A stretch of 64,000 bases of DNA from NCBI GenBank assembly GCA_018873225.1, contig JAEILZ010000004.1, positions 2,046,001 to 2,110,000 on the forward strand, written 5' to 3'. The notes beneath the pieces are model-generated. The model was not told the DNA's origin and did no database searches. It worked only from the letters and a program-made list of their open reading frames with translations. How positions within the stretch are numbered: the first letter of the stretch is position 1; every line of letters begins with the position of its first letter. This document shows, piece after piece, positions 55,702 through 64,000 of this stretch. The stretch is from [Phialemoniopsis] sp. UDSM-2020 (Eukaryota; Ascomycota; Sordariomycetes; Thyridiales; Thyridiaceae). A program made the position numbers and the translations under genes.

Positions 55702-58700
55702 GCTGGCCAACCGGTCGAGAGACGAAGAAAGTGAGGATATCACCAATCACTCCGGATAGCCAAGTCTGTCAGGCAGGAAGGGGGAGAAGAAAGGAAAGAA
55801 AGAGAACGGCGAGATATGACAGAGACTAACATAGTAATGGCGCAATAGAAGGCCCCCCGAAAGGACGGCCAAGAGACTACGGAGGGGATGGATAGACTAC
55901 TTCATAACGAGTTCCTCTGAAGTGGAGCAGACTTCTGCAGGAACCACGTTTTGATGGACAGTAGTGTGGCCTCCAAGGATGGCTTGGCACCTCCATGAAT
56001 CGGGAACAACCCTGCAGTATGGGTAATATTGTCTGCATGCACAGTACATACCTATGTACACGAAGAGGACCTACCCAAGGTTGTGTCAACGGCCGCTCAA
56101 GGAGCCCGGACACACCAGTCAACCAGGATGACAAGTGGATTTGTCAGATGCAGGGCCCGTGGAGGTCGACTCCAGAATGGGGGGCTTGCTGAGTGCCGTT
56201 GTTTGCGAGATTACAACAATATGTGTGTGTGCTCCGTACGTGACTAGAGTTACAGCCGATGATTGAGAGGGCTTACAAGACGACGGCTCACAGGACAATT
56301 CTCCTCTTCGGGCCTAGACAGCCCGTCCCGCGTCAGATGCTAAAGAAGCGGTAATTTTGTTAAAGGGAAAAAAACTAGACCTCGATCTATGACGGCCAGC
56401 TCAAATGAGCAGATCTTTCAACGCTCGCACCCGGTAAATGCATAGGTATCCCACTGGTGGTCTCGGTATGCCCCGATGTTATTGGCAGTCCTGCGATGAG
56501 GGTTTATCTGCCGTATCATTATACGTAGTCAAGGAGATGACGGCGCATCGGATTCACCTGGCCTGTTGGAGGGGAAGGTCATTACCGGTGTGAATTGCAT
56601 TTGCTACACTTAGTCAGAATACTTGGTCTGTTCTCCTCTTTCAGATGACTTTTTTTGCATCAGAAGGGAGATATGAGACGACAGAAGATGCCCATGTTCG
56701 TCCGCAGTGGGCAAGATGCCTGCCTACGAAGTACCTGGACAGTCGGGATTATCAGCGATCGCCTCGAGTCAGAAACACGGGCGACCCGCAGCCGACAGGG
56801 CTGGTACTGACTGGGGCCAGTAGCGTTAGCCTATCTGCAGGGGTACTACGGTGAGGGGGGCGGCCGATCTTCAGGGCAGTACCTATGTGTGTACCTACAG
56901 AATAGGTATGCTGTTGCGATCTCGTCGTATTCCGAAATGCGTACTTTTGCAGCCTCTACGGAGGCATGACAGCGACTTGTCTGCTTATCCAAGTAGTGAT
57001 GAGCCGGTTCGACGGCACGCGACTCACGTTGTTCCATCTGTCGGGAGCGAGAGAATCAAATACTCGCTGCTGGACCGATTCCTTCACTTGCTGCCCCACG
57101 GTCCAAGACCCGGCATGAGGAGGAGGCGCTCATGGTTGACAGTAAACGGTTAACCGAGGGCAGATGTCGAGATGTGTGTTGCAGCATTGTGATCCTTATG
57201 AGCAGGAATCTCCACCGTCGCATGGCGTCAGGGTTCCAAGGAGGATATCGCTGCGCTGGATTCGCTGGAAGTCGTGACGACGATATGATTCTAGGGACGG
57301 GGGCGTTTCATCCTTTCAGCTCGTGGGTCTCCACCATCAGCCTAGGATGTCGCGTTGATGCGACGAAAATCCCAGGAAGCTTGGACCCCTGATCGGCTTC
57401 ATTGGGTCGAGCCCGGGCGATGATAAGCTGGTAGAAGACTGGACTTCTATTCCAAATTGGTTCGGGTCACAGCATAGACTGAGAACAATGATGATGTAAC
57501 TGATGCCGCCAACAGTGACTTGTCGGTAGGCGTGTCTCAGTCGTAGACAGACCCAACGCCCTCAAGGAACGGAAAGCGACCGGATGCCAATTGCTCCCAA
57601 TCGAGAGCCTGGCAAGGATGTGTGACACCATGGCTCCTCGAGGAATCCCAGTAAGTACTTCGCTGTGCTTGAAACGACGGGGAACCTCAGTCATTAACCC
57701 CATCCATGCAAATCTCTTGGGAGGAGCCAGGAGATAGCGTGCGCAGAGCTTGGCTATTTTCTTACATAGCGGGAACAGCAATGCGCTCCTTCTAAGCCCT
57801 AAACCCAGACCAGAACGTACTGCGTAATGTACATGTTATGCTCCATAAGGTGCCCCAGTACGGGTCAACGACGAGCCGAACGGTCGTCAATAGCCATCGA
57901 GGTAGTCGTCCTCCGGGTACGTCCCTGAAGGCGCACCCAGTGAGGAAATGGTAGGCGAAAGTCCACATCACCTAGACGCCGAGATGGCTAGACCGCGAGA
58001 TGGCTAGACCGCACGCGCATGTCCTGTTCTGTTGATTGGTTCGTCCAGTAGGCAGGCAGCTGGAAAGAAGCCTTGCGCTTTGACCCTCGAATGGCTTGCA
58101 AATAGTACGATGGGCCAAGAGAATGGTCAAGAAGCACAGCCTTCTTTCGCAGGTACCGGTCTTGATGGAGGGCTGGGTCGAATTGAATGAAACCTCGAGC
58201 CACCGGGTATGCATCGTTAGCGTTCCCCGACAGGCCCGGGTGTGTGGTCGTGTCTGTGCTTGGGCTTGACAGCAACCATCCCCTAGCGAGACCATGCCTG
58301 CCATGTTCCGAACCAATCGGTTTGGTAGCAAGGGTCGCCCAAAGGATCGGCACGGTAGGACGGGTCAAGGAGTGCTGACGGCATGCTAACCGCAACAGTG
58401 ACCATCATGCCAATCCGGTGCTGAACACGGGCATTATTAGCATCGTTTGCTTCTTATAGCCTAGGTGTGATAATGATGATGATCGCAAACGACGCAAGCC
58501 TTCGCTGCAGAATACCTAAGCGACAAATAATTATTTGCTTCGTACGGAGTAGAGTAGCATTCGGCAGCCCGTTGGAGGGGGCAGACAAAAGGGTATGAAA
58601 TGAAAAAGGGGGCTCTCACGGAATGAAACAATTGAATTGCTTGTCACCAACACATGTGCCGCCGTCAGTGTCAATGCTTCCGAATGCATGCCAAGCACAG

Positions 58701-59349
58701 GGCTGACCAATTGACATGCACATGCCGCAGTTCCTGAGCTTGAAACACTGTGCCTCTCGACTGGACCTCACATGAAGCTGACTGCCAACTTGCTCTGCAG
58801 CAGGTACGGAGTAACTTGCAGTGGGTGATGATTTGATGCCCACTGACTGGTCTTGGAATCGCACCTGCATCTTGGGGGATTCTTCAATAACAATGTCTGG
58901 TTGCATTGATAAGGTAGCTGGGGCATCAATTGAACTGCAAGAGATCACTCGAGTACCACTGCCTCAGGTTCTAGATATGTACGGAGTAAAATCCGGCATT
59001 GCAACCCCAGGTAGAGGGGAAACAGCGGAAGAGGACAGAAGGTGGGGACCGCCTCTTACCCGCTTTCTCGGCCGTCGCACGGGCGGTTACCAGCGGTGGT
59101 GACATACCGGACCCGGGCGGCGCCTCACTTCAACCTCCAGTCCTCTCTCATAGTGTACATCATCACTACGAATGAAAGATTCAACGAGCGACGACTCGCA
59201 CAACCTGAGAGACACATAATATTTAACTTGCCCTGACTTCGGTTGCATCAAGAAATACTAAGCTGCTGTGACTTTTAGCAGACAGTTTAATCGCAACAAA
59301 TCTAAAACATCATATCACGCGATTGCTTGAGAAGCACCCTTTCGCCACC
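55702..59349. other. Long gene-poor region, 3.6 kb
   Basis: Holds the promoters of two divergent genes and much unexplained sequence. It contains a two-copy 16-base tandem repeat (57981-58012) and three copies of TACGGAGTA (58543, 58805, 58980). A 110-codon minus-strand frame at 58616-58948 ends in a Cys-rich stretch but has no signal peptide or convincing exon partner. No transposase or terminal repeats are seen. Confidence 0.55.
57981..58012. repeat. Two-copy perfect 16-base tandem repeat
   Basis: The unit GAGATGGCTAGACCGC occurs twice, end to end, with no mismatch, in non-coding sequence. Confidence 0.95.
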
Positions 59350-60451
59350 ATGGCCGACGACACCCTGAGATACACTGAGCACGCCTACGGGACAGACAAT
59401 GCCCTCCAGACCCTCGGAATCTGGGAGTTTCCCGAGCACGTGGCGTCTGCAGCACCAACAGACAGTCCGGACGAAGGCGACAAGTACTGGTTTATGTAAG
59501 TTGCCCGGCCTGCTGTGTCACCACACATACCGATGATCACTAGACAATCAACTGTTTCTGACGCCCGTCTGCTCCAGATACATCCATGGCGGTGCCTGGC
59601 GCGATCCCCGCTGTCTAAGTATGTGATGCGCCTGGTGCTGGATGTCCCATCATAAGGATCGGTTACTGACATAATTACCTCTTTGTTCCCCGTTCCCAGT
59701 GGACACAGCTCTCCCCACCATCAACCGTCTATTATCCCTAGACTCTCCCATTCCGCAATCCCGCATCGCCGGCTTCGCTACCATCAACTACCGCCTCACC
59801 TCCCACCCGGATTTCCCACAGGATCCGGAGCGCGTCCCCGCCCACGATTTCCGCAACGCACGCCACCCAGACCACATCCATGACGTGCGCGCGGCCCTCG
59901 CCTACCTGCGCCGTCTGGATGTCGGCATCAACGACGGCACCTATGTGCTGACCGGCCACTCGTGCGGCGCCACCCTGGCCTTCCAGGTCCTCATGGGCCA
60001 CGATGCGCTGCGCACCAGCCCTTCCGCGCCCGCGACGCCGGGCCGCCCTGACGACGGCGTGCCACTACCGGCCGCCATCGTCGGTGTCCAGGGCCTATAC
60101 GACCTGGCCGGCGCCAACGAGCGGTGCGGCGGCGGCCTGCAGTCCATCTCCGAGGGGGCCTACGGGCCGGACAGGGACCTCTGGCGGGCTCTCGCGCCCG
60201 GCCTGTGGCGTGGCTACCGCGACGCCTTTGGCGACGTGGTGAAGCTGGCCGTGGTGGCGCAGTCGCCCGAGGACGAGCTGGTCGACACGGGCGAGTGCGA
60301 CACGATGGAGCGCGCGCTGCGCGAGAGCGGCGTGCGTACTCTGGCTTTCCGGGACCTGAGGGGCCGACACGACGAGGTGAGGGAGGACGGGCGGCATATT
60401 GCGCGGGTGCTAGGGCAGACTTTGGAGGAGCTTGATCGACTTCGGAGGTAG
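59350..60451 (+). CDS. bna7: Kynurenine formamidase (arylformamidase)
   Basis: Hydrolyses N-formyl-L-kynurenine to kynurenine and formate in tryptophan-to-NAD catabolism. Exons are 59350-59495, 59578-59618 and 59700-60451, in phase, giving 312 residues; exon 2 is only 41 bases and carries the oxyanion-hole motif HGGAW (52-56). The alpha/beta-hydrolase nucleophile is Ser150 in TGHSCGAT. Likely acid and base residues are the Asp in SPEDELVD and the His in GRHDEV near the C-terminus. The start has a strong context (GCCACCATGG). Exon 3 is much more GC-rich than the surrounding non-coding DNA. HGGAW and GHSxGA fit Bna7-type enzymes better than general esterases; a related hydrolase cannot be excluded. 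Convergent with a monocarboxylate-type permease gene. Confidence 0.85.
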
Positions 60452-60974
60452 AGGGCGAGCACATGGTTTTTTTGGGGGTCTTTCATATTGGCAAGGAGTC
60501 TCGATGAGGTGTGAAAGGAAAAGTTCATATTAGTTGTAATAGGGGGGTGATTAATCGTAAATGCGCCTGCTATCAGACGCAACCTACATTCTATCTAGCA
60601 GGGAATGAATGCCTGAGCCAAATGCTAACTATCTCAGTCAAAAGGGGTTTTCGTATGTGAGATATAAAGCAGATCTGTGTGTCCAAGTGTACCCGTGAAA
60701 GCAAAACTTTTCTTGAAACAACTCCTTGCAAGCCGAAAGAATTCCCAAAACTGAAAGAGCGAAAGAACAAATCGCAGTCATGAACGTCGTGAGAATAGTG
60801 AACCCCAAATCCTGCTCCCTTTTATCCCAGACCGAAACTTTTGTCTTTCCCCAATTCCAAAACTTTTCGTAAGACCAATGCAATCTTCGCTAATTGCAAG
60901 ACCATCATAAATGGTTAAGTGAGTAAACACTCGAACCAGACATTCAAACAGACAGAACGAATTTGTCACCGTCC
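60452..60974. other. Convergent intergenic region (formamidase / permease)
   Basis: Two 3' regions; no gene seen. Confidence 0.5.
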
Positions 60975-62416
60975 TCAAATTTTAACCCACAGCTTCCGTC
61001 CCGTGAGCTTCAGACGAGAGCCCACCATGACGACAGCCGAGAGGAGGATCACCGCCGCCGCCCAGGCCTGCGCCCCGATGTACGCGCCCCCGGAGCCCTG
61101 CAGGATCGCGCTGGCCGTCGGCGGGCCCGCCAGCGCGGCAAAGGCGGCGATGGTGCAGACCATGCCGAACCGCACGCCGACCTTGGCCGGGTCCCGGGTC
61201 AGCGCCACCACGCTGCCCGGGTATATGCCCTGGGTGGCGCCCGTGCCGAAGCCGAACAGCACGGCGAACGCGTAGAGCGCCGGGGCCGTCGAGGCGCCCA
61301 TCCAGATGAAGTGGGTGGCGCCGAAGAAGACGATGGACAGCACAAAGGTGTTGACGGCGCCGAGGTAGTAGTCGGCGACGAAGCCGATGGCGAGGCGGAC
61401 GGGGATGCCGGCGGCGGTAGAGATGATGAGTATCGAGGAGGACGAGGTGTAGGAAAAGTGCAGGACGTCTTGAGCATAGGTGCCGAACTGTGTGGTGACC
61501 GCGAATTAGTACCAGTGGCTTGCATCACCTGGTCAGGGGCCACAGGGGAGCAGGAGGAGATACTTACATAATAGAAAGCAAAGTAAGCAGCCCAGTAAAA
61601 CAAGAAGCTGGCGACAGCAAAGAGGCTGTAGGGGAGCTCCTTGAAGGCAGCCCAATCGACCAAAGGATCTTTTTCTCCCGACTTGTCTTGTACGGGACGA
61701 GGTCGGAGGAGGACGTAGGCGTTGACCAGCAGCACAAACGCCACAAGCGCTGCGCAGCGGACGGCCCATGCAAAGCCAATCTTGGGCATGAGGTACTGCA
61801 CGATGGCAGGGAAAATGGCACTGCCCACGCTCGTTCCCATAGTGGACATGGACAACGCGATGGATCGCTTTGTGTCGAAGTGGGAGCTGATAGAAGGGAC
61901 GGAGACGGCCGCCATGAGACCCAGTCCGAGGCCAGTGCATATGCCCTGGGCAAGCATAACTTGCCAGAACTGGGTGCAGAAACTGGTAGCCAGTGTTCCC
62001 AAGACGGCCAGGGTAGCGCCAGCAAGCAGGGTGGACTTTGCATATCCCGCGTCAGAAAGCCGTCCCGAGATGGTGCACATGAAGTAAGCTAAGAAGATCT
62101 GGATAGATCCTATCCAGGGCACCGCAGTCGCGTCCATGCCAACGCTGCTGATATAGTACTGCTGGTAAACACCAAACATGGTTGGGAAGCCCCAGGTGAC
62201 AGCGTTGGTCAGGAAGCCGGCAGCGACCTGAGCCCACGCAACGAAGCCACCATCTGGGGCCACGAACTCGGGGGCATCTAGCTGTGCTGGAGGTGGAGGA
62301 GGGGCGGTATGAATGGAGGCAAGTGAATCATTGGAATCATATTTGACACTGTAGACAGTGACAACACAAGAATCAGCGGCTTTGGGGAACTTCTCAATAT
62401 CGCCAACAGTAGCCAT
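60975..62416 (-). CDS. MFS transporter, monocarboxylate permease-like (SLC16/MCH group)
   Basis: Membrane transporter of the MCT-like branch of the major facilitator superfamily. Exons are 62416-61568 and 61487-60975, in phase, giving 453 residues; the 80-base intron has donor GTAAGT and acceptor CAG. N-terminal cytosolic part (about 1-55) is followed by the branch signature DGGFVAWAQVAAGFLTNAVTWG and GVYQQYYISS. Other typical blocks are GRLSDAGYAKSTLLAGA, GICTGLGLGLMAAVSVPSISS and IALSMSTMGTSVGSAIFPAIVQYL. Exon 2 begins FGTYAQDVLHFSY and contains GFGTGATQGIYPGSV. About twelve helices. Substrates of fungal members are mostly unknown, with riboflavin and carboxylates among reported cases. Neighbouring kynurenine formamidase raises a speculative link to tryptophan-derived acids. 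Confidence 0.87.
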
Positions 62417-64000
62417 ACCGAGGCAGGGACAAGAACTCTTTGAGGAGGATTTGGGAGGATATATGTATTAAGATTAGGGTTATAGCGAAGATCAAAAAGC
62501 AAGAAAGACTGTTATTGAGATACTGAAGTTGATGAAGATGCTGCTCCAGATGAATGGGAGAACGCAGCGTTGAGGTCGCCTTTTATCGTTTGGCCAAAAG
62601 TCCCCTCCGTGTCAAACCTGGACGATGGACGTCCGTTAACGGAATCATCTAGTGATGGGGAGACGGACCGACCACGTCTCGTTTCCCATCTCCCTCCCAC
62701 CCTGATGCACCAACACCTGAAAACTCAGACATCAACGAGGCCGGCGGGGATGCAACTAGACCCAGTGTGCACAAAACGGCCCCCAGAACCATCGTGAGTC
62801 GATGCGGTGTGATGAGTCGTCCGCATTGTTTGTGGGCATCGTGCGGGTTCACGATGTGGGCGCGGGAATGCAATAGTGTCGGTTGCGACATTGGTGAGTG
62901 TGCTCTAGCTCATGGCCATGACAATTTTCATGTCACGAGCAATCCAACCTTGATGGAAGAAGATCCATTTCGCATCCTATCGGCTGAGCACTTGCTGGAG
63001 CCGGGAGGGATTACTGAAAAGGAATGTGCGAGTATCGTGAGCATCGTGAGTCCCGCCCTGTCTGAGAGGTGCCACGACGCCGGCAAGGGGTTGCAGTCCA
63101 GACTCTCCGAGGGTTCATAGACGCACCATCCGGATGGTCACCGACTTGGGGCCCGAAGAATGGATTGTTGCCATGGCTGAAATTTTTCAAGCGCGGTGAT
63201 GCCCGTGGCATTGAGCCGCCATCTGAGTGGCAGCAGATGCGCTAGCTGACATTCAGCTCCACCAGGTATCCACGATACCGAAGTCCAGACCGGGAGCGAT
63301 GACAGCACGTTTCACTGGCGCTACTGTGGGCTATCACGAGGTGTATTGCCGGGGAGGTTGGCCGGCTGGACAGATCAGGGGCACCAAGGGTCCTGCAGGG
63401 CAGTTGGATCTGTCCCTCCACAACATTGCTGCCCCTCGCGAATAAAATTAGTCATGTCGCCAACCTACCATCGAATCATCCACACCTCCGTTATCGCGAT
63501 TCCAAGTCCGAAACACGCAAGCTCTCTCCATTTTTGCCATTCCGAGACAAGGTTGACGGGGTTTGAAGGGGTCTGGTTGACGGGGACAGTCTGGCCAGAA
63601 ACTATCGTGAAAGATGGGGTCGACTTGTCAGGCACTGATGCTGCAGCAATGCGCTGAGACTCCGGCCCTCCCAGAGCAGGTCGTCAACCTGGCTTTGCAC
63701 ATAGAGACCATATGCAAAAGTTGCGAGCAGGGGCTCAGCAATTTCGCAGTATCCAGGAACACATGGACTTGCCCGGAGACTGGATCTCCCTTTGCCGTCA
63801 AAAGCGTGTGATTTTGGCAGCCCGAGGCCCTCGAGAGGCGAAGAGGGTGGAGGGGGAGGGGATGATAAAAGGATGGGAAAGAGGGAAGGATGGGGAAGTG
63901 GAAATTTTATGAGTGAAGTACCTTTGTACCTACCCCTGTCAGCTCGTGCAGGCGAGGTCACGTTTTTGAGCACGTCCTGGGGACCGCGGGAGAGTGGATT
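62417..64000. other. Apparently non-coding right end of window
   Basis: Holds the promoter of the permease. A purine-rich stretch is at about 63830-63900. Frames up to 123 codons exist but none shows domain-like composition or a sensible start context; a gene beginning beyond the window could have its promoter here. Confidence 0.5.

Noticed and set aside
58616..58948. 110-codon minus-strand frame with a Cys-rich C-terminus (CFKLRNCGMC...CAW...TCVG...C), possible effector-like exon
   Set aside because: No signal peptide and no upstream exon that would supply one in the 400 bases checked. It also overlaps two TACGGAGTA words. Left as uncertain; expression data would decide.
59991..60582. Long minus-strand frames opposite the formamidase gene
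   Set aside because: Shadows of GC-rich exon 3, with Arg/Pro/Ala-biased composition and no domain.
62767..63120. 117-codon plus-strand frame near the right end
   Set aside because: No domain, no hydrophobic leader, poor composition and no likely exon partners.
1..64000. CRISPR arrays, insertion sequences, intact transposons and viral insertions
   Set aside because: No regularly spaced direct repeats, terminal inverted repeats with transposase, reverse transcriptase motifs or viral protein motifs were seen.

Overview
The window is nuclear DNA of a filamentous ascomycete, most likely a Sordariomycete. Genes carry short introns (about 55-115 bases) with GTAAGT/GTATGT-type donors, CTAAC/CTGAC branch points and CAG/TAG acceptors. 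The gene set is typical of Pezizomycotina: a samB-type MYND protein, a Pth11-like rhodopsin-fold membrane protein, a Tri12-like efflux pump, cyanase, and a tiny CaaX pheromone precursor of the Sordariomycete a-factor type. There is no sign of prokaryotic, organellar or viral sequence. I support 22 protein-coding genes, of which the first is cut by the left window edge. I find no convincing tRNA, rRNA, intact transposon or CRISPR array.

Layout. 1-10 kb: phospholipase C (partial), a DHHC palmitoyltransferase, a C2H2 zinc-finger protein and a tail-anchored E2 of the ERAD type. 10-20 kb: a 2380-residue TFIIIC B-block subunit and a basic, probably nucleolar, protein. 21-27 kb: an AIM6-like protein, cyanase, the a-type pheromone gene (28 codons) and an ABM-like small protein. 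27-33 kb: a seven-exon Tri12-like transporter, divergent from ribosome-biogenesis factor EBP2. 33-36 kb: samB/Mub1. 36-40 kb: about 4.2 kb without a credible gene. 40-50 kb: a two-helix membrane protein, Zrg17-like zinc transporter, Mgm1 and Dug3. 50-56 kb: UreD, RNA polymerase III subunit RPC4 and a Pth11-like protein. 56-59 kb: about 3.6 kb without a credible gene. 59-62.4 kb: kynurenine formamidase and a monocarboxylate-type transporter. The last 1.6 kb is apparently non-coding.

Most genes are unrelated housekeeping loci in alternating divergent and convergent pairs, as is usual in fungal genomes. Loose functional links are two Pol III genes (the TFIIIC subunit and RPC4), nitrogen release (cyanase, the urease maturation factor UreD and glutathione-degrading Dug3), and tryptophan catabolism beside a carboxylate-type permease.

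The most interesting locus is the pheromone gene at 25217-25303. A cluster of five copies of a 13-base motif (consensus GGAAYAATACTAA, two tandem pairs and one inverted single) lies 0.3-0.6 kb upstream of its start codon. Three copies hold an AACAAT core of the kind bound by HMG-box proteins, so this could be a mating-type control region.

All exon structures were inferred by eye from splice consensus, reading-frame phase and family conservation. They have not been checked against transcripts or database searches.
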